The position numbers and the translations under genes are program-made. Below the pieces are notes generated by a model that was not told the DNA's origin, ran no database searches, and saw nothing but the letters and a program-made list of their open reading frames with translations. Below, piece by piece: positions 13,901-23,515 of a stretch of DNA of 64,000 nucleotides (within the stretch, counting starts at the first letter, position 1; each line of letters starts with the position of its first letter). Source of the DNA: Heliocidaris tuberculata. Its lineage: Eukaryota; Echinodermata; Echinoidea; Camarodonta; Echinometridae. Where the stretch lies: positions 8,641,655-8,705,654 of the forward strand of contig CM046838.1 in the NCBI GenBank assembly GCA_025618425.1, written 5' to 3'.

Positions 13901-16900
13901 AGAAAAATGAAATATTTGTAATATCATATAATAAAATACATAAGGAAAAGTGAGTTTGTGACTCATCGGCTCACTTATTTGCATACCACCCATGTTATGC
14001 ATATCACTGTTTCATGAAACAATGCAAAACTTCAAAATGCCGTAACTTTCTTATCTTACATCCGATTTCTATAAAATTTTCAAGTTATGCTTGTTTAATT
14101 TTACTCTACATGTATTTATTCAAGTCAACATGGCATTAGGGTGGTCTTGGCCTTTAAACTACCAACTAGATGTTATTCTTTTTACTCTCATGAGGCAATG
14201 GACATGATGGAAGGTAAAATACACTCAGGTTCTAAGCTAGAATGTTCAACATTTTGCTCAATTAGCAAATTGGTATTCTGAAAGCTCAATTAAGTGCCCA
14301 TTCTTAAGCTATGGTCACAACCCCGAAGATTAGCCTGCTCGGTGGCTAGGAGGGAGTTTTTAGCCAATTTTGCCTTGGCACCAAGTGGCGGCCGCCTGTG
14401 CACGGCTGGTTTTTAGGGCATCGCTCAGTCGTCGCTGAAGTTTTAGCGCAGAGTTAAAATTCTGGTGGCGCCTGCCCACTTTTCACTCGCTGCCCAGGCA
14501 TTTGCCCCCTGGGCACCATCCTAATCAAGCGGTTGCCGTTGAGCAATTTAGGTAAAAAATCAAAGCTGCTCGATCAAAGCCTGCTGAGTGGTCGCTGCCC
14601 GGTTGCCACCCAGGAATCGGTGGGTCATCAGTTAGTCACTGCCCGGTCGGCGGACGCCGTGCGGAGAAGCTCCTCCGATTTTGCTCAGTTCTGACCAAAA
14701 ATCGACAAGTGATCGTTGGGAAATCGGCGGTCGCCGCCCGGGGACCATCCTAATTGAGCGGTCGCAGTCGAGCAATTTACATAAAAAATTGAAGCCGCGG
14801 GACAAAGGCTGCCGAGCGGAGAAGCTCCCCTGATTTCACTCAGTTTTGACCTAAAATCGACCGCAACCGATGGGCAATCAACAGGGCACCGCCCAGGCAT
14901 TGCTGGGACTTAACAGCCTGCTCGACTTCTCCAAAAATCATTGGGCGATGCCTACATATAAATTCCAGCAGTGCCAGGGCAGGCTACAAATCGGTCGGTC
15001 GCCGCTCTGGTTTTGTGACCAAAGCATTAGTTGGCAGGAGGTGCGTTGCGCGTAGGCAGTGATGCACTCAAGAATGCACACCAGGGCCCCGTTGCATAAA
15101 ACTTACCATTAAAGGTAACTTTGCCATCAATGGTAACTCCCATGGAAACCTTGATTTTGATTGGCTGTTGAGTGATGTTACCATGGTAGTTACCACTGAT
15201 AGCAGAGTTACCATTAACAGTAAGTTTTATGCAACGGGATCCTGGGGTCTAGGCGCAAAAGTTAAAAGACAAGTTAGAAGAGTTTGGGTGTACTGAAAAC
15301 ACTTTCAGGTATTCTGAAAAAACTTTGAACGGTCAATTAACTTCAAAAAGATAATAGAACCTATGCAGGTCCCTTGAGTCCTCCGTTTTTTAAATGACAT
15401 GGCACTCTTTTAATGTACTTTTCATGTAAAATGTTGCCCGTTCAATCACAAGGATAATGTATTTGATTATATGAGAATTACCTTATCCATTTTGATACAA
15501 AGGAGCTGTCTCGGAGTTGGTTTCAAAGTTTTGTCGATGTTTGAAATCAAGATAGTTAAGCAAGGCCATCTGATTTAATATAGCCTATAGGCTATATGAG
15601 TCCGTCTACAATGGTTAGCAACTTTGTCGAAAAGTTGAAAAACTTGCCAATTTTGATTTAAAAAAAACAATGATTTTATTAAACCTCTCAATGTGTTGCC
15701 AATCTTACAATTTCAAAGGCAAAGCACATTTTTTCTTTTTTTTTAATTCCTGGCATCATTCAAATGCAATATGGTCATGCAACAAAAATGGACAGTGTCA
15801 CGACGAGTGTGTGCAGAAATATTTGCTCTTAGTTTCTAGAATCTACATGTACTCGAAGATCTCATATATTTTTCAGAGCTCTGAATGATAAAGTTACTGA
15901 TCTGATTCCAAACAATAAAATGTGGTCAAATTGCTTGAAAGCATCAATACGGACCCTCTAACATAAAGAATAAAATGGTAATTTAATTTTATCTCAGCTC
16001 ATGCATGCCATTGGCATTTTCAATGGCATTGACATGCCAACATAAGATTGAAGGTAACCTAGCAAAATGAAAGTTGGCATGAAACTGCTCAAAAACAGTC
16101 TCATATTGTTCGGCTTGCATAAAAAGATACATGAGTGAGATAATCCGGTATTCTATTCATGATTTCCTGTGATTTTCAGTAAAATAATTCAAATGATCGA
16201 ATATCAACGGTTACCTTATACCCTCGCTAAGGACCACCTACCCCGACGCTCCCGGCTCAACGGCGCACAGCGGTTTGCACACACTGTTTACACGTGTGTG
16301 AACTGTCAACGCGGTACCGTGCTTGTAATTCGATGTTTATTTTTTGGGATATTTTAGCCATTTCTAAACCATTTTTCTTCAAACAAACGTCACCTACGTT
16401 CGAAATTAATCATTTCACAACAGTATATGTAGTAATTTCCATTCCAGCTGACAAAGTAGTTAAATATCCAAAGCGCCACCTTTCCCACTACTGTACGATA
16501 CCTTTAAGAAACAAAAAAATCACCACAGGCATGACAAAAAATGCAAAATGACAGGCACCAGCACACAGCAGCACAGAACACAAAACTACCCACATCCACT
16601 CATAGCGACTTTACTATACTTAGTGTGTAGACTCTAGGCAGTCATCTACCTCGACTCTTTCAAAACACCACTGCACAAAAGTCACCAACATTTACTCATA
16701 ATCGGCATTTAATTTACAAAAAACGACACCAACATATTCATGAAATACAATAAATTCAACTCACCGATGTTGGAAAAGATAATTCCAAAAATGAAATCCG
16801 TAATTTACTGTCACTTCTGGCGAAACGGGGTATCGCAAGTCATCGTGTACATTTCCTGATCGCCGCGAGCGCTGACATCTCCCGCTAAAAAATTCGGTCG

Positions 16901-18599
16901 TTAAAAGTTCGGTTCCTATCGCGCACACGAAGTCCCGATTTTCCGTATGTGCGATCGTAGAGATCGATGTGCACGCGATACCGAGTTTCGTTGTGGACAA
17001 ATTTTTTTTGGCCGATTTAGTTTAAAAACATCGGCAGCAGGAAAACAACATGCGATCGCGAAAAAAATGGCAGGGATTTCTTAGATTTTGGACATGATTT
17101 TGACTTCGGATTTTGCTGGAAATATCAGAAGTTCTTCCTAACGGCCATTTAAGGTAGGAGTGAGATTTTAAAGAGCTGAATTTGAAAGGAAGTATTTTAA
17201 ATATTTATCTAATTTTTCCCCCATACCTTAAGTACATGCGATAGAAAATGACGAGTATTTTTGCATTCGTCCCGCGTAGTGGTCAGTATGACCACTATTA
17301 CGTGGTGTGCCGAATCCGGGCTAACTCGGCACTAGGGCGAAGTCGGCCCTACCGGAAATGCGAGGCCGAGTTAGCCCGGAGAGGTTGAATCGATCATGAA
17401 ATACCAATTCGTAAGGTTTTGTTTTGATTACTAAATACTAGCTAAGAATACGTTTTTTAAACATTCTTTTGATAGAATTGTATGAAATACTTACTTTGAA
17501 GATAATTTTGCAATTTTCTTGAGCTAATATCATATTAAAGTGACATTTTGGGCAGTTTAATCACTCACAGCTCGCATATATTCGCAATCGCCGTGCGTTG
17601 CATTCACTGACTCAGTGACTGCGTTTGGTACTCGGACTCGTGTCTGGAGACACATTTTGATGAATGAATTACTGCAAAATTCCGTAGATCTTAATCATGT
17701 CTGAAACATACTAACAACTCATTATATGTTAATTAGTTCCAAATTCATGATGGATAAAAACAAATTTACCGAGTTTTCCAGTAATTTGCAGTTTTGCAAA
17801 ATGTGTGTCCGACTCATCGCTCCGAATACCGTAACAAACACAGTGCATGCTACGGCCTACGCACGGCGATTTGGAGCAGTATCATGTGATTAAACTGCAT
17901 AGAAATGTCACTTTTATATCATGTTAGCTCAAGAAAATTGCAAGATTATCTTCAAAGTGAGTATTTCATACAATTCTATCAAAAGAATGGTTAATAAACA
18001 TATTCTTAGCTAGTAATCACAACAAAACCTTACGGATTGGTATTTAATGATCGATTTAAACCCTCCGGGCTAACTCGGCCTCACTATTCCCGAAGTGCTG
18101 AGTTCGCCCTAGTGCCGAGTTAGCCCGACCCCGTGTGTGCCCACATCCATTTCCTAATGTAATGGAAAATTAAATATTGCTAACTGATGCCCTTGTTTAC
18201 TTCTCAACTCTAACTTACAGTTACCTTTAAGCATAAAATTAAAAGCAAAGTTGCTTTTAATTGTCTATCTAGGCAGTGCAGTGCAGCATGCAGCGCATTG
18301 CCATTGGCATTGTCAATTGGCATGCCATTGCACTGCAATTTGCAATGCAAGAAAAGTGTAGAGTTATTTGACCTCATTCCTCTCACTCTCAGGCTCAGCT
18401 CAACTCGAGATTTGGTCGGAACAAAACACGATTAAATTACCTTTGGATATGTGTGCAAAGGATATGTTTGTTCACATGATGAACTGCAAGATGTTACATC
18501 TTCAAACACATCGTCAAATGGAGTCTTTGCCTCGTCGACAGCTAGAGTTAACTTGAGAATAAATCCCAAACATATAAGAAACTGTGTGAAGTTCGCCAT
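5324..18599 (-). CDS. TMEM59: TMEM59 orthologue, complete seven-exon gene
   Basis: Coding exons, 5' to 3' on the minus strand: 18441-18599, 13275-13389, 9829-9923, 9179-9238, 8133-8340, 6133-6380, 5324-5503. They join in frame to 354 codons plus TAG, and every junction is GT-AG. The protein starts with a signal peptide (residues 1-20), followed by a cysteine-rich luminal part with the TMEM59 hallmarks CSSSCEQTYPLHTYPK, ACQRGCRLFS and ACCLGCTEQVPFA. One transmembrane segment follows (about 263-287, WLLSITILLSSVALLWLCCA), then a cytosolic tail with KLSINGDLEYL, close to the vertebrate KLSIYGDLEF. TMEM59 family proteins are Golgi/late-endosome glycoproteins that modulate N-glycosylation and trafficking of cargo such as APP and can engage ATG16L1; that function is family knowledge. 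Vertebrate TMEM59 is about 323 aa, and this protein is longer mainly through exon 4 and the juxtamembrane region. Identification is secure; conservation of the ATG16L1-binding motif was not confirmed. Confidence 0.94.
5897..6076. mobile_element. Tc1/mariner-type MITE in TMEM59 intron 6
   Basis: The element is 180 bp. Its termini TACAGTGGAACATCGTTATA and ATAATGAGGTTCCACTGTA are inverted repeats bounded by TA. TA duplication with CAGTGGAACCTCGTTATAA-like ends is typical of Tc1/mariner (pogo-like) derivatives. Confidence 0.75.
6133..6380 (-). CDS. TMEM59: TMEM59 exon 6 (transmembrane segment)
   Basis: The acceptor is TTACCCAG and the donor GTAAGC (phase 0 out). It encodes NFGRQFNGFETNLEVLN, a hydrophilic stem, then the membrane span WLLSITILLSSVALLWLCCA and TMVTAPERRVRVP. 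The LLWLCCATM block is close to human LLWICCATV. Confidence 0.93.
6673..7080. mobile_element. piggyBac-like MITE, copy 1 (TTAA flanks)
   Basis: A 408-bp element with ends CCCTTTCGAGACA and TGTCCTGAAAGGG, flanked on both sides by TTAA (6669-6672 and 7081-7084). TTAA duplication plus CCC/GGG termini is the piggyBac signature. It is non-coding and lies in TMEM59 intron 5. The copies at 9998 and 56974 are essentially full-length. Confidence 0.82.
7122..8039 (-). mobile_element. Helentron-like non-autonomous element, copy 1
   Basis: Read on the minus strand it starts TTGTCCCCGCCGAACGAAG and ends with a palindrome ATTACGCATTGCGTAAT 17 bp before CACTTGTT. GTCCCCGCC occurs inverted near both ends. 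Inside are an ACGG/AC microsatellite and a minisatellite of about 147-bp units (7330-7870, four units). This layout (subterminal inverted repeats, 3' hairpin, central tandem repeats) is what is known of Helentron-associated elements. The class is inferred; the shared boundaries with two other copies are seen directly. Confidence 0.7.
7330..7870. repeat. Minisatellite, ~147-bp unit, 4 units
   Basis: Each unit starts TTTTGAATAAATTTGCATAA (7330, 7474, 7621, 7768) and contains GAAGCCCCCACCCAGCCC. Periods are 144-147 bp. Confidence 0.92.
8133..8340 (-). CDS. TMEM59: TMEM59 exon 5
   Basis: The acceptor is TTACCCCCAG and the donor GTGAGT (out phase 1). The reading contains HSIFQQLTSSVRGVSFSQAM and FYWQGDDNQIYIFETQPEI, corresponding to the vertebrate FITSSWTFYLQADDGKIVIFQSKPEI segment. 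Two damaged partial copies of this exon lie directly upstream in intron 4. Confidence 0.93.
8430..8670 (-). pseudogene. Two broken tandem copies of TMEM59 exon 5
   Basis: About 8430-8550 repeats the upstream part of exon 5 and its acceptor flank (TATGCCAGCCAAGAAGCC instead of TATGCCAACCAGGAAGCC). An added segment (CCCTTACAATGTATTCC) shifts the frame to an early TAG. About 8615-8670 is a third, shorter copy of the QQLTSSVRGVSF coding stretch. Both lie in intron 4 just upstream of the intact exon. They are pseudo-exons from local tandem duplication, and inclusion would truncate the protein. Confidence 0.75.
8670..8820. mobile_element. MITE with CCGTTTCATAAAACTTGTTA ends
   Basis: GGGACCCGTTTCATAAAACT at the left pairs with TTTTATGAAACAGGGCCCT at the right, with further pairing of TTATCAATAA and TTATTGATAA. 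About 150 bp, in TMEM59 intron 4. Similar ends occur at 15081-15246. Confidence 0.8.
9179..9238 (-). CDS. TMEM59: TMEM59 exon 4, 20-residue lineage-variable exon
   Basis: A 60-nt open segment between CCATAG and GTAGGA, phase 0 on both sides, reads KLDKLTEKENVSWSLEGSDK. It is the only open, correctly phased segment seen between exons 3 and 5. It sits where vertebrate TMEM59 has unrelated sequence and contains an N-V-S glycosylation sequon. Being symmetric (phase 0-0), it could be skipped without a frameshift. It is supported by splice sites and phase, not by strong homology. Confidence 0.7.
9829..9923 (-). CDS. TMEM59: TMEM59 exon 3
   Basis: The acceptor is TTTCAG and the donor GTAAAT (out phase 0). 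The 95-nt exon reads CHEAYSSEEQLFACCLGC followed by TEQVPFAIQMRKE, corresponding to vertebrate CTEAYSQSDEQYACHLGCQNQLPF. Confidence 0.92.
9998..10405. mobile_element. piggyBac-like MITE, copy 2 (TTAA flanks)
   Basis: Also 408 bp, with CCCTTTCAAGACA and TGTCCTGAAAGGG ends and TTAA at 9994-9997 and 10406-10409. It is the same family and orientation as copy 1, in TMEM59 intron 2. Confidence 0.85.
10467..10625. repeat. Tandem duplication, ~92-bp unit
   Basis: The stretch from ATACTGAATATGATGACTAT to CCCAAAATGAATGAACATTC is repeated immediately with a few substitutions (GATGACTATTG versus GACGACTACTG). Confidence 0.85.
10631..11090. repeat. TACATG-word-rich stretch
   Basis: Clusters of the self-complementary hexamer ACATGT/TACATG occur at 10631-10685 and 11040-11085, with scattered copies between. 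There is no coding signal. Confidence 0.7.
12293..12888. mobile_element. hAT-like MITE with perfect 8-bp target duplication
   Basis: A 596-bp element in TMEM59 intron 2. Its ends TAGTGCTGGTATCGACAC and GCCGACACCAGCACTA are inverted repeats. It is flanked by perfect GACCACAT direct repeats (12285-12292 and 12889-12896). Many internal GTCGAC/GCGACAT words and a GCGCGCGC run are present. An 8-bp duplication with TAGNG ends fits hAT (P-like is the alternative). Confidence 0.82.
13275..13389 (-). CDS. TMEM59: TMEM59 exon 2
   Basis: The acceptor is TTTAG and the donor GTATGTG (out phase 1). The reading starts MEDLRACQRGCRLFSMLEFG and continues to YTKEACKG, matching the vertebrate ELYACQRGCRLFS region. 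The cysteine pattern aligns without gaps. Confidence 0.92.
13541..14157. mobile_element. Foldback MITE, 617 bp
   Basis: TTAAAGGCCAAGTCCACCCT at the left pairs with AGGGTGGTCTTGGCCTTTAA at the right. Pairing continues over more than 200 bp per arm (for example GAAAGTTACGGCATTT with TGCCGTAACTTTC, and TTTCCTTATGTATTT with its complement). It lies in TMEM59 intron 1. Confidence 0.85.
14511..14960. repeat. GC-rich tandem repeat, ~228-bp period
   Basis: Blocks starting ACCATCCTAATCAAGCGGTT (14516) and ACCATCCTAATTGAGCGGTC (14744) are followed by the same order of motifs: GAGCAATTTA, AAAGC(C)TGC, GAGAAGCTCC, CTCAGTT(C/T)TGACC. The surroundings are AT-rich, so the GC-rich block stands out. Confidence 0.75.
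15081..15246. mobile_element. MITE with CCGTTGCATAAAACTTAC ends
   Basis: CCAGGGCCCCGTTGCATAAA pairs with TTTATGCAACGGGATCCTGG, and ACTTACCATTAA pairs with TTAACAGTAAGT. About 166 bp, in TMEM59 intron 1. Its ends resemble those of the element at 8670-8820. Confidence 0.82.
15605..15945 (-). mobile_element. Diverged inverted copy of the piggyBac-like MITE
   Basis: On the minus strand the order of segments (TGTGGTCAAATTGCTT, AGCAAATATTTCTGCACACA, TGACCATATTGCATTTG, TTGGCAACACATTGAGAGGT) follows the copies at 6673, 9998 and 56974. The terminal CCC/GGG and TTAA are eroded, so this is an older or truncated copy. Confidence 0.65.
17311..18130. mobile_element. Large two-level palindromic element (~820 bp)
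   Basis: The arms 17317-17600 and 17860-18128 are inverted copies, for example GAATTGTATGAAATACTTAC with its complement near 17960 and CAATTTTCTTGAGCTAA with TTAGCTCAAGAAAATTG. Each end is itself a hairpin: GGGCTAACTCGGCACTAGGG lies close to GCCGAGTTAGCCC. No ORF is visible. It lies in TMEM59 intron 1 and is probably a foldback transposon. Confidence 0.8.
18441..18599 (-). CDS. TMEM59: TMEM59 exon 1 (start codon, signal peptide)
   Basis: The ATG is at 18597-18599 and the reading is MANFTQFLICLGFILKLTLA, a typical hydrophobic signal peptide. It runs through FEDVTSCSSSCEQTYPLHTYPK and ends at a GTAATT donor in phase 0. An in-frame ATG further upstream exists, but its reading does not resemble the family and would bury the signal peptide, so this start is preferred. 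Confidence 0.92.
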
Positions 18600-18803
18600 T
18601 GTTATTGTTGTTTCATCACACAAAAGTGCATTTGTATGTGCACGAAGTCGACGCATACGGTACGTACATACTGAACGAAAACTCAAATGACAACTTCACA
18701 CCACGCACTACAGACAGTGCAGTATAGGTAGTTAGGCCTACTGTTTTTTTTCCACAGTGATATAGTTTCCATAATACATTTGTCATAAAATATTCCATAT
18801 CAG

Positions 18804-18974
18804 CATGGGCCGCGGAACCTGAGGGGGGGGGGGGGGGGCTGCAGCCCCCACTTTTTTTAGGAGTATACACGTTGAAAAAAAATCTCCGAAAAAAGGCTCG
18901 AAAATTGTCATTAACGGATCAGCCGGCCCCCCCCCCCCCCCCCCCTCCCCTTCAAAAACGCTCCACGGCCCCTG
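18804..18974. mobile_element. G-tract MITE (GGGCCGCGG ends), 5-bp duplication ATCAG
   Basis: The left end CATGGGCCGCGGAACC and right end CTCCACGGCCCCTG bracket a poly-G tract, the word CTGCAGCCCCCA, and a poly-C tract. ATCAG flanks both sides (18799-18803 and 18975-18979). Related copies are at 30074, 48622, 55855 and 57718. Confidence 0.78.
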
Positions 18975-19540
18975 ATCAGTGATACAATTTTTGGATAAAT
19001 AGCCGGGTTTCATCTCATACCCCATCAAAAGGCAAAAAATCTATTCTCCTAAATAAAAAAGGACAAAAAAGAGAGGGTGGAAGGGGAAGAGTCACGATCG
19101 CGAATCCTCGGACAGACTCAAAGCTATAAATTTAAAGACAAAAGTTTTTGTCCGGTCGTCCCCTCCTTCATTTTTTTGTTGGCCTCACTATTTTTGTTAT
19201 TAGTTATTTTTGATCTAAAATCAAATAAATGATAATCTGAGGACATCTAGGCACCGAGGTAATAAAATTAATTAGTATTATGCATAGTTTCACTTTGTTT
19301 TGAGCCTCTACAATTTTGTGTTTATAATTGACCAAAAATCCCTCCTCAAATTTGAAAAATACGGACGAGAAAATAGGAATTAATTTTACTTGGACTATTA
19401 CAGTACGGTAATCAATTATTGGGGGTTTAACTGAGTGAACAACATTTACAATATTGTTGCAATACAATTCATGTGTAAATTAGAATTTAAAAAAAATGAA
19501 GGCAGAGAGCAATAGTGAGCGGGATGGAAATTTAGAGACT

Positions 19541-19601
<61 letters not shown>

Positions 19602-19602
19602 G
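19541..19602. repeat. (GA)n microsatellite with poly-G
   Basis: GAGA repeats interrupted by a single AAA step, then a run of G. Confidence 0.9.
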
Positions 19603-20609
19603 AGAGTCTGCAGGTCGATAGCCAATTTGATTTTTTTGGTGTGTGTTTGATCTTTGTGGAGCTGCAAACTGAATCGTTTGCAAAAGTATTACAAAACTTA
19701 TTATACGGAACATCAATATATAGTTGAAGTGGAACTTGATGATCAGCCAAAAACAGAATGCAGAATACCGTCGATCTAGATCTAAATAATGTGGCTATAG
19801 ATGATAGAGATCCTATATTAGTTTTAATAGGATAGATAACAGAGGCATAACAATCATCCTCTGTAAGATGTGATATAGCGCCATCTAATGATGACTGACT
19901 TCATTTTCAGTTCAGCAATTTTTTAAAAAATTCTAAAGTGGGGGAGGGGGGGGGGGCAAGGCCTAAAAAAACCTACTAAATTGTGGAAACGATTGACAAA
20001 ACATCACGTATTGGAATTTTTATAAACCCCTTTAGAAAACTGATTTGATGAAATAAAGCACCCACAAAAAACAGATATAAGCCTGCAAAAGAATCATCCG
20101 GGTTTTTCCCCCGGTTTTTTTTTTTTTTTAAGTTTGTTTGTTTGACTGATTTTATTTCTGCGTTCAATTGCATGATATAAAATATAGTATTACAGAAAAA
20201 AATATATAAACACATTGTCAGACAATTTACTTCTTAAATACAAAGAAAATATGTATACAATATGGGAAATTAACACTACAATTAACAATGATTAACAGGA
20301 TTTGTGAACGCAGGAGACCGTCATCATGAGCGAGTTGCTTGATGTCGATGGCGGCCTCAAGTTATACACCAGAATCAACGTATTTGGGTTACAAAATCCC
20401 ACAATAATGATTAAAAAAAACAAACAAACAAAACATCTATTCTATATTTAAACCATCTCTGACCCACTAACAACTTTCTGTTGAAATAAAATAAATGTTC
20501 CTTTGCTTTACTTCCTCTCGGCCTTCTACTCCAGCTAAGTTTCAATCACCCCCAGGCCATCAGCCCCCCCCCCCCTTTCCCAGCCTGTCAATATGCAACA
20601 TAACTGATA

Positions 20610-20849
20610 CAGTGGCGGATCTACGGGGGGGGGGGGGGTTAGGGGGTTTAACCCCCCCCCCCCTTGGGCTGCCAAGTAAACATTTAATGTGCATAGGAAA
20701 ACAAAAACAAAAAAAGAGAAAAAATAGAGCATTCTAGTATGCTTAAAATCGCAAGCTGGCAACCCTAAAAATGAAAAATCTCCCTACTGTGGGAGGGGGG
20801 TATCCCCCCTCCCACACCCCCCCTTGGAAAAAAGCTAGATCCGCCCCTG
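20610..20849. mobile_element. MITE with CAGTGGCGGATC ends, 5-bp duplication TGATA
   Basis: A 240-bp element with left end CAGTGGCGGATCTACG and right end AGCTAGATCCGCCCCTG. It contains paired poly-G and poly-C tracts. The flanks are TGATA on both sides (20605-20609 and 20850-20854). Confidence 0.78.
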
Positions 20850-21535
20850 TGATATGCTAATATTATTATTCAGCACCTGCATTTTGACCAAATAAAGGAA
20901 AAAACATAATAAACCTGTCTCACGTATTCTTTCGCTCTGATCTCTTTCTCTCTCTCTTATACACTCCCTCTCTCCACATCATAATAGTGTATTCTCTCTC
21001 TAAAACTGCATATCTTTTATGAATCTTTTCATCTTTTCTCTCACAATGACTTTACGATTGTTTGCGTTAAACGTCAAAATACACATGTAGTTTCTCTTCA
21101 TCGGTCAACTCACTAGATCCGTTTCAAGGAAGGATTCAAGATCACTCTTTTCCCGGTTTTGAAAGAAGTTGATTTAATTTTTTGGCTTAGAATCCTAGCA
21201 AACACAACCCTAAAGTTGTGAGAATAATAATAATAATAATACGTTTAGTAAGAAATATTCTATCCGTATAATCAGTGGCGCAAATCAATTTTGAAATTGT
21301 AACATTTAACTTTTTTACCTGTCCGAAATGTCTGAAATTTTTCTGACAACCCACCCCCCCCCCCAAAAAAAAAGGTTATCACATTTTTGGGGTCTAGTTT
21401 TCCTAAAAAATTCTCTGACAAGTCCAAACAAAAAACAAACAAACAAACAAACAAATTTTAAAAAAACAAAAGGTTATCGCATTTTTTTGGCTCTAGTTTT
21501 CCTCCGAAATTCTCTGACAAGCAAAAAAAAAAAAA

Positions 21536-22732
21536 AACAAGTGAATGAGTAAATTACGCAATGCGTAATAAATGTCCCCGCCGGAAGTGCAGATCTGTGG
21601 AAATTAACTAGCCTGAACCTTAAAACTTCAGTGAAAAACTTTAGTGAATAAAATAATAATGTTACTGCATGCAAAAGAAGAGAATACCAACAATGCATGT
21701 ATACAACTGAAATATAAAACATGAAAACATTATGAACCTTCAGCCATTTTGAATAAATTTGCATAAATTTGCATGAATAATGAATTTCAAACTTCTGTGT
21801 AGAAGTTTGGAAGCCCCCACCCAGCCCTATCAGATAAAACAATCGGAATCAAAATCCGATGTGAAATAGAGTAGTAGCATTTTTCGTCAATTTTGAATAA
21901 ATTTGCATAAATTTGCATAATTAATGAATTTCAAAATTCTGTGTAGCAGTTTGAAAGCCGCCACCCAGTCCTATCAGATAAAACAATCGGAATCAAAATC
22001 CGATGTGAAATAGAGGAGAAGTAGCATTTTTCGTCAATTTTGAATAAATTTGCATAAATTTGCATAATTGATGAATTTCAAAATTCTGTGTAGAAGTTTG
22101 GAAGCCCCCACCCAGCCCTATCAGATAAAACAATCGGAATCAAAATCCGATGTGAAATAGAGAAGTAGCATTTTTCGTCAATTTTGAATAAATTTGCATA
22201 AATTTGCATAATTAATGAATTTCAAAATTCTGTGTAGAAGTTTGGAAGCCCCCACCCAGCCCTATCAGATAAAACAATCGGAATGAAAATCCGAATTTGA
22301 AATAGAGGAGAAGTAGCATTTTTCGTCAATTTTTAATAAATTTGCATAAATTTGCATAATTAATAAATTTCAAAATTCTGTGTAGAAGTTTGGAAGCCCC
22401 CACCCAGCCCTATCAGATAAAACAATCGGAATCAAAATCCAATGTGAAATAGAGGAGAAGTAGCATTTTTCGTCAATTTTGAATAAATTTGCATAAATTT
22501 GCATAATTAATGAATTTCAAAATTCTATGTAGAAGTTAGGAAGCCCCCACCCAGCCCTATCAGATAAAACAATCAGAATCAAAATCGGCCAAGAAATGAC
22601 GGAGAAGTAGCATTTTCTAACATTTGAGCACACACGGACAGACGGACGGACGGACACACACACACACACACACGCACACACGAACGGAGCCCGTTTCATA
22701 GTCCCCTCGCGAACTTCGTTCGGCGGGGACAA
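21536..22732 (-). mobile_element. Helentron-like non-autonomous element, copy 2
   Basis: Same boundaries as copy 1: AACAAGTGAATGAG with the palindrome ATTACGCAATGCGTAAT at one end and CGAACTTCGTTCGGCGGGGA at the other. The central minisatellite has six units (starts at 21747, 21891, 22038, 22182, 22330, 22477), so the copies differ mainly in unit number. Confidence 0.72.
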
Positions 22733-23013
22733 AAAAAGGGTTATTCCAAAAGGTAAGGGGGGGGGGGTCATGTCCCCGTGTCCCCCTGGATTTGCGCCCA
22801 TGCGTATAATCCGTTACGAATAACCCTATAATCTAACATATTAATGCAGGAATAGGGATTTTATCAATCGCCACTACCCATACAATGTTGCTTCCCATCA
22901 GTTTTTGGACTGATTTTCCACCATGAAGTTCAAATATATAAATAGTACCGTACTTTTAAGCTTTTTTATGAAATAAGAGCAAAGTGAAAATAACAAGGTA
23001 TACGTAATTTTAC

Positions 23014-23515
23014 TTAACGGAAAAATCCACCTTGATATTAAGTTGGTTTTAAAAGAAACAGATCAATGAAAATTTGAGCAAAATCAGATAAGAAATAAGA
23101 AAGTTATTAATTTTTGTAGTTGTAATCAATCAAATTGGCAACTCCGTGACCTATCTTGCAAACTCCTCCATCTCCCATTTGCCCTGTACAAAAAAAATCA
23201 TAAATTTTCATTTTCTTTGCTTTTGATTAGGGAATGGATTTACATCATACAGGTTTTGAGTAAAAGCATAAGCATATCTAGGGTGCATGTATGATAAAAT
23301 ATTTTCTTCAGGGAAAATGGAAATTTATGATTTTTTCAGTACAGGGCAAATGGGAGTGGAGTTGCAAATTTGTGTTTGATTGATTACAATTTCAAAAATT
23401 CATAACTTACTTATTGATGATCGGATTTTCATCAAACTTTCATTGACATGTTTCTTTAATTTTTTCCGCTTCTTTTGAGATCAAGTTAACATCAGGCTAC
23501 ACTTTCCCTTTAAAG
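23014..23515. mobile_element. Foldback MITE, ~500 bp
   Basis: ATCCACCTTGATATTAAGTT near the left pairs with the right part (GATCAAGTTAACATCAGGCT). TTTGCCCTGTACAAAAAAAT pairs with TTTTTTCAGTACAGGGCAAA across the centre. A related sequence (GCAGGGCAAATGGGATGGGA) occurs in the large transposon at 42380 and 47590. Confidence 0.75.

Noticed and set aside
16761..17000. 79-codon minus-strand frame in TMEM59 intron 1
   Set aside because: No homology recognised and TMEM59 exons 1 and 2 join in phase without it.
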